Assembly: GCA_965238265.1 (NCBI GenBank)
Contig: OZ250185.1
Coordinates: 2,852,001-2,916,000, forward strand
Source: JAJDUF01 sp965238265
GTDB lineage: Bacteria; Chloroflexota; UBA11872; UBA12225; JAJDUF01
Direction of reading: 5' to 3'
Length of the DNA: 64,000 bases
The notes under the pieces were generated by a model. The model was given only the letters and a program-made list of their open reading frames with translations, did no database searches and had not been told where the DNA came from. The position numbers and the translations under genes were made by a program. Of this stretch, positions 18,834 to 27,387 are shown piece by piece. Numbering within the stretch: the stretch's first letter is position 1; each line of letters opens with the position of its first letter.

Positions 18834-20208
18834 TTACTTACTACCCGCCAGGTGGTTGGCTAGTCGGAGTGAGAGGGCTACAATCGTGAGTGTCGGGTTG
18901 GCCGCTCCCACGGCTGGGAACAGCGAAGACCCCGCAACATACAGATTTTCCACTCCATGGACCCGGCCCTGTGCATCGGTAACGGAGGTATCCGGATTGT
19001 ACCCCATTCGCGTCGTGCCCATCATATGACCACCACCAGTAATATGAAGTTCCTTTGGCAGGATGCTCATGCGACCAAGTCCGGAACGCACTAGCTCGGC
19101 GTTTAGAAGTTCTCCGGCAGCATGTATCTCCTGGGGGTTGAACTTCAAGTTGACTTGGGCAATCGGTTGGCCGAGAAAATCCTTGCGAGCATTGGAAAGA
19201 GTAACTCTATTACTCTCAAGTGAAGACATTTCTGCACGAATATCTGTCTTCCCAGTAATAACCATTCTACTCCTTCCCAGCAGATTTTTTTACGGGTGGA
19301 TATTCTCTATTCTCGCCTACATTATCATCTTTTACATCGAAAGACACTGATTTTAGGGAGTGTTTCCTGGAGAATTAAACTATCTGCTCAGAAGATAATG
19401 CAATGGTGTGAGCAATCCTCGATGTCTCCTTATCCATCACTTTTTCAAAAATCTCCCTGTCCAGGATAATTGATGCAGAACCGTACACATGTGGATGCTC
19501 ACAAAAATATGAACCGACATATTTACTTTCCCCAGGAAGAGATAGTTTCAGCAAGCGAGCATTCTGAATGCCGCCGGCAGCGAGTGCGATTCTATTTCCA
19601 AATACCTCGATGGGAGTGGTGTGGCTTTCGGAAGACTCCCGCACAAAAACGCTTGCATCAGCACCTTTTATATTTATTTTTGTCACTGAATGATTGAACA
19701 ACACATCAACGTTAGTGTTACTGTCTACCCAACCCTCAAACGATTCGTTGAAGCGTACCGGTGGACTGAAGTAATAGGGTTTATAGATGATATTAGCATT
19801 GTCGGGAAAAGATATTTCCGGGCGTGTGTGGACCATCTCCGGAACGTTCAGGACGTCAGCCGCCTCCGGGTAATATGCATAAAGATCATCATAGGAGAAT
19901 GGCCATTCGTTGTTCAAAAACGAGCGTTTTTCCAATACGGCGCACCACCCATTCCAAACGGTAGATGTGCCACCAAAAATCCTCTGATTGTGGAGAGGGT
20001 AGTAGGCTGAAGGAAAATCACCAGTGGCGACTACCGTGGAAAGTGCTTGTGCATGACTGTTGTCCCTTGAACGGCGTCCACTTTCTATCATCAACATTTT
20101 GTTGCCTGTAATCTGTTCGTATTTGTGTGCCAGCGTTAATCCGGCCGGCCCGGTGCCTATGACGATCAGGTCGTAGAGTGCTCTTAGGCCATCCGCTCCA
20201 ACTTCCAC
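18834..20208 (-). pseudogene. GMC family oxidoreductase, broken by a stop and a frameshift
   Basis: The N-terminal frame (from 20208) shows the FAD-binding LIVIGTGPAGLTLAHKY, then FGGTSTVWNGW, and ends at TAA 19375-19377. Past that stop the same frame continues sensibly (FSRKHSLKSVSFDVKDDN) to a run of seven A on the minus strand, about 19286-19292. Skipping one base there enters the C-terminal frame (NLLGRSRMVITGKTDIRAE) and on to the conserved GGHMMGTTRMG and LYVAGSSLFPAVGAANPTLTIVALSLRLA. So one nonsense codon and one homopolymer frameshift separate two good halves. The family oxidises alcohols or sugars with FAD. The region is visibly richer in A and T than its neighbours, consistent with transfer. 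Confidence 0.85.
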
Positions 20209-20467
20209 ACTACAATTCTCCGGAAAACTATTCGCACGAACGGGATGGGGGTACTGGCTACCGCCTCCGGCCGCGACGTTCGGTGCCGCCTGATGGTAGC
20301 AGGTAGCGACCGGCCTACCGCCGCACAGCAGCGGTGCTGAGGGCTAACCGGCTTGCCCCGGCATTGCTTTCGACGCCACAATACACAATAACGGGCCGTC
20401 CGGTGGCAAACGGCGAGGTGGCACGACGCCTGCCGCCCGTGAATTTGACGAGGAGTGTATACGACTA

Positions 20468-21766
20468 ATGATCTCTGTACCGCCGACGCTGGCGCCATTC
20501 GAGTGCGATTTCCCGGTCCGGGCCGCGACGCGCGGCCCCAAGCACCATTTCTTTGGGTACTACGACAAGACCTGCTGGGATGGCAGCGGCCGCTCCATGC
20601 TCTGCTTGGAAGTGGACTTCATTGACCGGCCACCGACCGCGGCCGACAGCGCCACCGTGGGCGTCGTTGATCTCGCTGGAGACGGCCGGTTCCGGCCCCT
20701 CGGCCGGACGCGCGCTTGGTGCTGGCAGCAGAGTACAATGCTCCATTGGCTCCCCGTGCCGCACGCCACCGGGCACGTCGCCGCCCGGCACCCGCAGCCG
20801 GAGACTCCTTACGTCATCCACAATGATCGCCTGGCGCCTGGTGAGGAGCCGGAGCGACCGAGTGCGCACGGCTGGGAGGATCCGCCAGGCGGCGATGCTC
20901 GTTTTGTCGCCGTTGTGCGGGACGCGCTGACCGGGGCGGTCGTGCGCACGCTACCGCGCCCGATCTACGCCCTCAGCCGTGATGGCCGGCAGGCGGTGAC
21001 GCTGAACTTCGCTCGCTTGCAGCATCAGCGACCCGGCTACGGCTACCCTGGCGTCCCCGATCCCTGGCGTGATGTGCCGGAGCCGGAGGACGACGGCATC
21101 TATTGGCTCGATGTCGAAACGGGCGAGCATCGCCTGGTGCTCTCGCTCGCGCAGGTGGCCGGCCTGGAGCGCGGCGCGAACTTCGATGGCGCCGTCCACC
21201 GCTTTAACCACCTCCAGTTCGCGCCCGATGACCAGCGGTTCGTGTTCCTGCACCGTTGGCAGACCAGCCCTGATGCTCCCCGGCAGCACCGCATGATGAC
21301 GGCCCGGCCCGATGGCAGTGAGGTGGCGATTGTTGCCTGGCACGGCGCGGTATCGCACTTCGATTGGCGCGACCCGGATCACATCCTGGCGTGGGGGTCC
21401 CACCGGGGCATTGGTGACCGCTATTTCGTGTTTCGGGACCGCGTCGCCCACCAAGTCACGGTGCTGGGCGAGGGTATCCTGACCGAGGATGGCCACTGTA
21501 GCTACTCGCCCGACGGCCGCTGGCTGCTCACCGACACCTATCCGGTAGCCGAGCCGTACCGCACCCTGATCCTGTACGACCTGCTGGAGGACCGGCGGGT
21601 GGATATTGGGCGGTTCTATTCGCCGCCGGAGATTACCGGCGAATTCCGTTGTGACCTCCACCCGCGCTGGAACCGTGACGGTACGCAGATCTGCTTCGAC
21701 TCGGTCCACGAAGGCCACCGCCAGCTCTATATCGTGGACGTTGGGCAACTCGTAGGGTGTAGCTAG
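20468..21766 (+). CDS. Beta-propeller protein, TolB / oligogalacturonate lyase-like
   Basis: A soluble 432-residue protein with several PD40/WD-like blade motifs: FAPDDQRFVFLHRW, YSPDGRWLLTDTYP and HPRWNRDGTQICFDSVHEGHRQLYIVDV. The N-terminal HHFFGYYDKTCWD segment is typical of proteins related to oligogalacturonate lyases. A GAGGAG-like site precedes the ATG. No signal peptide is visible. Catalytic identity cannot be settled by eye. Being near other sugar genes, it may act on sugar polymers. It is divergent from the GMC operon across a 260-nt gap with no recognised element. Confidence 0.75.
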   Translation: MISVPPTLAPFECDFPVRAATRGPKHHFFGYYDKTCWDGSGRSMLCLEVDFIDRPPTAADSATVGVVDLAGDGRFRPLGRTRAWCWQQSTMLHWLPVPHATGHVAARHPQPETPYVIHNDRLAPGEEPERPSAHGWEDPPGGDARFVAVVRDALTGAVVRTLPRPIYALSRDGRQAVTLNFARLQHQRPGYGYPGVPDPWRDVPEPEDDGIYWLDVETGEHRLVLSLAQVAGLERGANFDGAVHRFNHLQFAPDDQRFVFLHRWQTSPDAPRQHRMMTARPDGSEVAIVAWHGAVSHFDWRDPDHILAWGSHRGIGDRYFVFRDRVAHQVTVLGEGILTEDGHCSYSPDGRWLLTDTYPVAEPYRTLILYDLLEDRRVDIGRFYSPPEITGEFRCDLHPRWNRDGTQICFDSVHEGHRQLYIVDVGQLVGCS

Positions 21767-21829
21767 TGGCCATGTGGAGGGAGGCCGCCGGCCGTGGTCA
21801 GGGCGCCTACAAGGGACGCACCTACGGCG

Positions 21830-21856
21830 CTGGATTCCCGCTTTCGCGGGAATGAC
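21830..21856. repeat. R2 palindromic repeat copy
   Basis: TGGATTCCCGC pairs with GCGGGAATGAC around TTTC. The flank GGCGCCTACAAGGGACGC resembles the sequence next to the R2 copy at 46328, so the repeat unit may be longer than the palindrome. Confidence 0.8.
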
Positions 21857-21976
21857 AGGATCGGGTGGGGCCGGCCCTGCCCGTGTGCGCTCGCGCTTGT
21901 GCAATGCGGCCCGGCGCAGTATGCTGGACCGGTGCCTCCTGGCGAGGGACGGCCACGAAAGGACGAACGGAGAGCC

Positions 21977-23251
21977 ATGAACGCAACCAGCGCCCCCGCT
22001 GCCGCCGGACACAGTATTGCGCTGTTCGCGGCGCTCGATACCAAGGCAGACGAGGCCCGGCTCGTGCGCGACATCATCGTCGCGCGTGGCCACCGGGCGG
22101 TCGTCGTCAATACCGGTGTTGTTGGCGAGCCGGGGTTTGCGCCCGACGTCGGCGCGGCCGCCGTCGCGGAGGCGGGTGGTACCTCCCTGGCGGCCTTGCG
22201 CGAGCGGGCTGATCGTGGGGAGGCGATTGCCGCGATGGCGCGCGGCGCCGCCGTCATCGCCGCCCAGCTCCGGGCGGAGGGCCGGCTCGATGGCGTCGTC
22301 GGGCTGGGCGGCTCGGCGGGCACCGCCGTCGGGTCGGCAGCGATGCGCGCGCTGCCGGTAGGGGTACCGAAGGTGTTGGCCTCGACCGTGGCCTCGGGCA
22401 ACGTGGCGCCCTATGTGGGCACCAAAGACGTGGCTATGCTGTATTCGGTGGTGGACATCGCCGGCCTCAACCGCCTCTCGCGCGCCGTATTGACCAACGC
22501 CGCCGGCGCCGTCTGTGGCGCCGTCGAAGCGGCCGCGCAGCACGCGCACCGGGCGGCCGGCGACGAGAAGCCGCTGCTGGCGGCGAGCATGTTCGGCAAC
22601 ACCACCGAGCTAGTGGACGCCGCGCGCGCCGTCTTCGAGCAGCAGGGCTACGAGGTCTTGGTGTTCCACGCTACGGGCAGCGGCGGTCAGACGATGGAAG
22701 GACTCATCCGCGACGGCTTTATTGCGGGTGTCTACGATGTGACGACGACCGAGTGGGCAGATCAATTGTGTGGTGGGGTGTTCGCCGCCGGCCCGACGCG
22801 CCTGGATGCCGCCGGCGAACGGGGCATTCCCCAGGTGATTGCGCCGGGCTGCCTGGACATGGTCAACTTCGGTAATGAAGCTACCGTCTCAGCCCAGTAC
22901 AAAGATGATCCGGCGCGCAAGTTCTACGTGTGGAACCCGGAAGTGACGCTGATGCGGACGACCATCGAGGAGAACGCCGAGCTTGGCCAGATCGTGGCCG
23001 AGAAGGCCAACGCCGCCCAAGGGCCGGTGGAGGTCTTCCTGCCCCTGCAAGGTATCTCTATCGTGGATAGCGTGACGGACGAGGGGCCGCAGCCTTTCTG
23101 GTGGCCGGAAGCGGATCGGGCACTGTTCGACGCCATCAAACGGCACATTCGCCACGACATCTCCGTCCACGAGCTAGATGTCAATATCAATGACCCGGCC
23201 TTCGCCCAAGCGACGACGGATGCGCTGCTGGCGATGCTTGGCCGGGGGTAG
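21977..23251 (+). CDS. UPF0261 (Tm-1-like ATP-binding) protein
   Basis: A 424-residue cytosolic protein of the UPF0261 family. Recognisable parts are the N-terminal IALFAALDTKADEARLVRDI, the GLGGSAGTAVGSAAMRALPVGVPKVL segment, PYVGTKDVAMLYSVVDIAGLNR and the C-terminal DVNINDPAFA. The plant relative Tm-1 is a viral resistance protein with an ATP-binding domain; the bacterial role is not established. The ATG at 21977 is chosen over an upstream open frame because family similarity starts there. It is followed 70 nt later by a TIM-barrel gene of the family often paired with it. Confidence 0.9.
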   Translation: MNATSAPAAAGHSIALFAALDTKADEARLVRDIIVARGHRAVVVNTGVVGEPGFAPDVGAAAVAEAGGTSLAALRERADRGEAIAAMARGAAVIAAQLRAEGRLDGVVGLGGSAGTAVGSAAMRALPVGVPKVLASTVASGNVAPYVGTKDVAMLYSVVDIAGLNRLSRAVLTNAAGAVCGAVEAAAQHAHRAAGDEKPLLAASMFGNTTELVDAARAVFEQQGYEVLVFHATGSGGQTMEGLIRDGFIAGVYDVTTTEWADQLCGGVFAAGPTRLDAAGERGIPQVIAPGCLDMVNFGNEATVSAQYKDDPARKFYVWNPEVTLMRTTIEENAELGQIVAEKANAAQGPVEVFLPLQGISIVDSVTDEGPQPFWWPEADRALFDAIKRHIRHDISVHELDVNINDPAFAQATTDALLAMLGRG

Positions 23252-23321
23252 GTATGCGTAGGGCAAGCCGCAACATGTTGCGCCCACACGACGCTGCACC
23301 GAGGGGGACAAGGGGGACACG

Positions 23322-24170
23322 ATGCGTTACACGCGCGAGCAAGTGCTCGAACGGCTCCGCGCCCAGACGGCGCAGGGCAAGCCTATCGTGGGGGCCGGCG
23401 CGGGGACCGGCATTTCGGCCAAGTTTGCCGAGGCCGGCGGCGCCGACCTCATCATCATCTACAACTCAGGGCGCTACCGCATGGCCGGTCACGGCTCCCT
23501 CTCCGGGCTGCTGTCCTTTGGGGATGCCAACCAGATCGTCTATGAGATGGGCGAGCGGGAAGTCTTGCCCGTCGTCAAGGAGGTCCCGGTCATCGCCGGC
23601 GTCAACGGCACCGATCCGCTGCGGCAAATGCCGCACTTCCTCCGGCAGCTCGACGCTTTGGGCTTCTCCGGCATCAACAACTTCCCGACGGTCGGCCTGA
23701 TTGACGGGCGCTTCCGCGCCGAGCTGGAGGCGACCAATCTCGGCTTTTATCGGGAAGTGGAGATGATCCGCACCGCCCACGACATCGGCTTCTTCACCAT
23801 CGTCTACGTGTTCACCCCGGAGGAGAGCGCGCAGATGGCGCGCGCCGGCGCCGACTGCATCATCGCGCACATGGGCCTGACGGTGGGCGGCACCATCGGC
23901 TTGGCGCGCGAGGGCGGTGTGGCGATGAAGCTGGAGGACGCCCCGGCCAGAGTGCAGGCGATAGGCGAGGCCGCCTGGGCCGTCAACAAAGAGGTGATCT
24001 TGGTCTCGCACGGCGGCCCGATTGCCACCCCCGACGATGCCCGCTACGTGCAGGAGCGCTCGGACGCCGTCGGCTTCATCGGCGCCAGCTCGATGGAGCG
24101 CCTGCCGGTCGAGGTGGCGATTACCGAGACCGTGCGCCAATTCAAGGACACCCCCCTGCGACAACGGTAG
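23322..24170 (+). CDS. Phosphoenolpyruvate hydrolase-like TIM-barrel protein
   Basis: A 282-residue protein of the PEP-hydrolase-like family. Typical segments are GKPIVGAGAGTGISAKFAEAGGADLIIIYNSGRYRM at the start, PVIAGVNGTDP, FPTVGLIDGRFR, and GADCIIAHMGLTVGGTIG. GAGAGTG and the IYNSGR loop are family hallmarks. In many genomes it is found directly after a UPF0261 gene or fused to it, as here, suggesting one metabolic step, still uncharacterised. GGGGACACG lies just before the ATG. Confidence 0.88.
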   Translation: MRYTREQVLERLRAQTAQGKPIVGAGAGTGISAKFAEAGGADLIIIYNSGRYRMAGHGSLSGLLSFGDANQIVYEMGEREVLPVVKEVPVIAGVNGTDPLRQMPHFLRQLDALGFSGINNFPTVGLIDGRFRAELEATNLGFYREVEMIRTAHDIGFFTIVYVFTPEESAQMARAGADCIIAHMGLTVGGTIGLAREGGVAMKLEDAPARVQAIGEAAWAVNKEVILVSHGGPIATPDDARYVQERSDAVGFIGASSMERLPVEVAITETVRQFKDTPLRQR

Positions 24171-24183
24171 CCGGGCCTCCCCC

Positions 24184-24230
24184 CGTCATTGCGGCGGAAG
24201 CCGCAATCCAGTCCCTCTCCCCATTGGGAG
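24184..24230. repeat. R1 copy with an R4 fragment
   Basis: CGTCATTGCGGC/GCCGCAATCC followed by CCCTCTCCCCATTGGGAG. It sits between two convergent genes. Confidence 0.75.
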
Positions 24231-24233
24231 CAG

Positions 24234-25577
24234 CTAGACCGCTAGGTCGTCTATGGCCGGCTTCAGGTAATCTAGGGCGTCACGCGCTTCCGGAATCTCC
24301 AACTGGTGTCGACGGTGCAGGACGTCGTTCCTCCGCTGGCGCATTGTGTTCAGTCGCCCCCACTCTTCTCGGCTTATCAATTTCCTATCATTTGCACTCA
24401 TCAGCATATATCGAAGACCATCATCATCTAACATCATTTCTTTTTCTAGGTTAAAGCGCAGGTTAAACTCCAAGACACTCATTGCATCTATGAAGGCATA
24501 AGTAGGCTCCTTCTTGGAGAACAAGCGCCAGGCGTTGGACAGTGGGCCATTCATCTGCAGCGTGTTCGGTTCCCGAACGCCTTGTCTTACGTTGGACGCG
24601 GCAGCCAGTTGTTTCTCCACATCAGCGCGCTTCTGCGCTTCTAATCTTGCCTGGCCCTCGGCGGCAATCAGACGCTGCTCTGGGCTTGAGTTTGCTGCCT
24701 TATAGAACAAGCGCCGGCCGCGGTCCAGCGGGGCACCTCCGCTCTGCGGCGTGTTTGGCGCAAGACCGACTCGCTCCCGATTATTTTTCGCAGTTTCTTG
24801 GAACCGCTTCTCCAAAGCAGCGTACTTCTGCGCCTCTTGTCTTGCTTGGTCCTCGGCAGCAGCCAGCTGTTTCTCCAAATTAGCGCGAGCAGTGTGTTCC
24901 CGCTCCCGTTCTTCTTCGGCGGCAGACAGACGGTCCTCAGCAGCAATGCGATCAGTACGTTCTCGCTCAAGTTCTTCTTCGACGGTAGACAGACGATTCT
25001 CCAGTTCGGCTTTTGGGGCCTCGGCATCAGCTAGATCACTTTCTGCCCTAGTTTTCTCAGCCTGGATTCTCCGAACCTCATTCTGAGCAGCAATGCGAGC
25101 CGCGCTTTCTCGCTTACGTTCTTCCTCGGTGGAAGTCAGGGTTTTCTCTAGATATGACTTCTCTCTTTCGAGTTCCCGAACACGGGTCTCAGAGGCAATG
25201 CGCTTCTGATTCTCGTGTTCTGCTCCTTCCTCGGTGGCAGCTAGCTGATCCGCCAAATCGGACTTCTCTGCCTGGAGGGTCCGAACACGGGTCTCAGCAA
25301 TAGCTAACGCTTCCTCAAGTTCCTTACTCCGAGCTTTGGCGGTGGCCTGCGGTTCGGTGACAGGCGGGACGCTGGTCTTGATGACGTTGGCGAGAGCCTT
25401 GTTGATGTCGCTGTACGTGCAGTTCCCCCAGCACTTCAGGCCAAGACCTCCGTCCTTTCCCGCCCAGACACTGATGAGGTCGTCTGTCTTATGCGTGGGC
25501 ACAGGGCAGGCGGTGTAATAGCCGCCAACTGCCCAGTTCTCGGATGTTTGCGGCTGGCGCTGCACCCAGGCCTCCAC
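24234..25577 (-). CDS. CHC2-like zinc finger, coiled-coil and HEPN-like protein
   Basis: Three parts are visible. Residues 20-65 resemble a CHC2 primase-type zinc ribbon: C24, H29, C49 and C53 in a CP..TH...WAGKDGGLGLKC..NCTYSDI context. Residues about 75-270 form a long charged coiled coil with repeated EEE.ERER and ARIAAQNE-type heptads. After a linker, the C-terminal 100 residues are helical and end in RNDVLH (416-421), matching the R(N/D/H)xxxH active-site motif of HEPN ribonucleases. The start is GTG at 25577. The upstream small frame is in the same phase, separated only by a TAG at 25584-25586, so both may be one interrupted gene. A defence or toxin role is inferred, not shown. Confidence 0.7.
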   Translation of the reverse strand: MEAWVQRQPQTSENWAVGGYYTACPVPTHKTDDLISVWAGKDGGLGLKCWGNCTYSDINKALANVIKTSVPPVTEPQATAKARSKELEEALAIAETRVRTLQAEKSDLADQLAATEEGAEHENQKRIASETRVRELEREKSYLEKTLTSTEEERKRESAARIAAQNEVRRIQAEKTRAESDLADAEAPKAELENRLSTVEEELERERTDRIAAEDRLSAAEEEREREHTARANLEKQLAAAEDQARQEAQKYAALEKRFQETAKNNRERVGLAPNTPQSGGAPLDRGRRLFYKAANSSPEQRLIAAEGQARLEAQKRADVEKQLAAASNVRQGVREPNTLQMNGPLSNAWRLFSKKEPTYAFIDAMSVLEFNLRFNLEKEMMLDDDGLRYMLMSANDRKLISREEWGRLNTMRQRRNDVLHRRHQLEIPEARDALDYLKPAIDDLAV

Positions 25578-25583
25578 GGCAGC

Positions 25584-25778
25584 CTAGTCCAGGGTACTGC
25601 GCTGCCGGCTCGTGCGCTGCCGGACGGCGGTCGGCTGCCTCTGCTGGCGCTGCCGGTAGGTCTTCAACCACTCCGGCCCGAACCGTTCCACTGCCCGCAC
25701 CAGCGCTTGTACTTTGCGCGGACTGGCATCCCTCCCGACAATCTCACGCACGGCCTGTTCGATCTGCTCGTTCGTCAT
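25584..25778 (-). CDS. Small basic protein, or N-terminus of the adjacent HEPN-like protein
   Basis: A 64-residue basic helical protein (MTNEQIEQAVREIVG...VRAVERFGPEWLKTY) with a GGAG site 6 nt before the ATG. Its stop (TAG) is followed two codons later by the GTG start of the large gene in exactly the same reading frame. Either the two are coupled separate genes, or a single protein of about 514 residues carries an amber mutation or is made by read-through. The C-terminal 20 residues are rich in Arg and Gln, like a linker. Function unknown. Confidence 0.6.
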   Translation of the reverse strand: MTNEQIEQAVREIVGRDASPRKVQALVRAVERFGPEWLKTYRQRQQRQPTAVRQRTSRQRSTLD

Positions 25779-26093
25779 CTCGTTCTCCGCGTTGTTCCCG
25801 GTGGTGCGAACAGTGCTGGCGCGGCAGCGGCGTCCCGTGACAAGTGGTACAAGTCTATGTATCTACATCCCTGCCGGCCAATTTTGTAGGGTATTCCTGA
25901 GGGGCGCGCTGGATTGCGGCGCAAGCCGCAATGACTGAGGGCGTTGTAGGCGCGGCCGGCGCCCCGGTTGCCGATTGCGCCAAACGCGGTTTCGCTGGTA
26001 CAACTTTGCCTGAAGCCCTCCCCTGTGCCTCACCCCCGGCCCCCGCTCCACAAGTGAATAGGGGTATGGCGGAAGGCCGCCGGAGGCGGCGCC
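25779..26093. other. Divergent intergenic region with repeats
   Basis: This gap separates the minus-strand HEPN-like gene from the plus-strand MNT gene. It holds an R1 copy (25910-25935), an R4 fragment (26031-26062), and a short direct repeat ACAAGT at 25840 and 25849 upstream of the HEPN-like gene that could be an operator half-site. No gene is apparent. Confidence 0.5.
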
Positions 26094-26417
26094 ATGACGA
26101 CGACCGAACAACTGCTGGCTGAGATGGTGACGCGCATCCGGACGGTTGCCCGGCCGGAGCAGATCATCCTGTTTGGCAGTCGAGCACGGGGCATGGCGCG
26201 CCCTGAAAGTGACTACGATCTACTGGTCATCCTCCCCTCGCGCCAGCCGCGCTATCGGCGCGCGTCCCGCTTCTACACGGCACTGGCCGATCTGCCGGTG
26301 GAGGTGGAGGTGCTGGTCTACACTCCGGCAGAGGTACAGGAATGGAGCGTGGTTCCCGAAGCCTTCGTGACCACCGCGGTGCGAGAAGGACGGGTGCTCT
26401 ATGAAAGAGCGGGCTGA
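26094..26417 (+). CDS. MNT-type minimal nucleotidyltransferase
   Basis: A 107-residue nucleotidyltransferase of the antitoxin type. GSRARG (28-33) and SDYDLLV (39-45) are the polymerase-beta-like G[GS]x9-13[DE]h[DE]h motif, and VEVEVLVY supplies the third acidic position. In MNT-HEPN toxin-antitoxin modules this enzyme AMPylates or otherwise neutralises the HEPN ribonuclease partner. The partner gene starts inside its 3' end (17-nt overlap), the usual arrangement. The partner is broken here, so the module may be inactive. Confidence 0.88.
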   Translation: MTTTEQLLAEMVTRIRTVARPEQIILFGSRARGMARPESDYDLLVILPSRQPRYRRASRFYTALADLPVEVEVLVYTPAEVQEWSVVPEAFVTTAVREGRVLYERAG

Positions 26418-26666
26418 CCTGGTGCGCGGCTGGCTGCGAAAGGCAGAGAGCGATGAGAAGGCGACGGAGGCATCGTTCCAAACCGGAGCCCTGGATGCGG
26501 CCTGCTTCCACGCCCAGCAAGCCGCAGAGAAGTACCTCAAGGCTTCCTGACCCACGCTACCGTGACATTCCCCTACACCCACAACCTAACGAAACTGATA
26601 GACCTATGCTCAGGCCAAGACCCATCGGCCCGTTCACTCCTTCCCTGTGCCGAGCTACTGACACCT
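26401..26666 (+). pseudogene. HEPN-domain toxin partner of MNT, frameshifted
   Basis: The ATG at 26401 begins a typical HEPN start: RADLVRGWLRKAESD, then DAACFHAQQAAEKYLKA, which stops at 26548-26550. The expected continuation (GFLTHATVTFPYTHNLTKLIDLC) lies in another frame from about 26541 and reads to a TAG near 26664. One missing base in the AAGGC region explains the break. The final helix is not recognisable, so the gene looks truncated or decayed as well as frameshifted. It overlaps the MNT gene. Confidence 0.78.
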
Positions 26667-26733
26667 TAGAAGCGCGCTCCTGCTCACGTACCGTCAGAGA
26701 GTTCGTAGTACGCCGATTGCCACGTGAGGTCAC

Positions 26734-27387
26734 ATGTCAGCCCCATCCCAGGTGATGAGTGCGGAGCGGTCCGCAGGGCGCCGCGGCGGTGCGGTGCTCG
26801 CTGCGGACCGGCAGTCGGAGCCGGTGTACCAGGACGACTCGGCGCGCCGGCTGCGCTTGACCCTGGTTGAGGGCGAGCTTGAGGGCGCCGAGCTACGGAT
26901 TCTGGCCCGTGCCGAGCGGCGTTTTGGCGCGCATATCCGGGTCGCCGCAGCGATTATCGGCAGCAGTCATGTCATCCGTTACGCCGTGGGCGCGTGCGTG
27001 TGGCACGAGGTCTTCGCCTGCGTGCCGCTCGATGCCGGGCCGCGGCGGCTGTATACTGCCCCAGTGGCCACGCTCACCAAGCCGGTCGAGCTAACACCGG
27101 ATGCTCAGACGCGCTATACCTTCTCGGCCACCCTCACCGACTGGTCGGCCGGTGTAGCCGCGCTCCGCCGGCTGGAACGGCAGGTCAAGGCCGGGGACGG
27201 GCTGGGGCTGGTCTATCAGTTTCCGACAGTGCCGCACCTGGACCCACCGCAGACAATCGTCTCGGCGCGTCTCGCTGCCCCGCAATCAGTGGTTATAGTA
27301 GAAACGGCGCACTCGTATCCGAACGAGGGAGCAATCGTGCTGACCCGCGCCGACACCTACCGCGCAGCAGTCGGAGAGAGCCTATGA
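26734..27387 (+). CDS. DUF2617-like protein
   Basis: A soluble 217-residue protein. The middle (HIRVAAAIIGSSHVIRYAV) and the C-terminal HSYPNEGAIVLTRADTY resemble DUF2617, a family that in several phyla sits in one cluster with DUF350, a membrane aminopropyltransferase and an ion channel, exactly the genes that follow here. Family match is moderate by eye and strengthened by context. Function unknown. Its TGA overlaps the next ATG (ATGA), so it is translationally coupled. Confidence 0.65.
   Translation: MSAPSQVMSAERSAGRRGGAVLAADRQSEPVYQDDSARRLRLTLVEGELEGAELRILARAERRFGAHIRVAAAIIGSSHVIRYAVGACVWHEVFACVPLDAGPRRLYTAPVATLTKPVELTPDAQTRYTFSATLTDWSAGVAALRRLERQVKAGDGLGLVYQFPTVPHLDPPQTIVSARLAAPQSVVIVETAHSYPNEGAIVLTRADTYRAAVGESL

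Noticed and set aside
20951..22549. Minus-strand frame of 532 codons
   Set aside because: It crosses two well-supported plus-strand genes and an R2 repeat and shows no family motifs.
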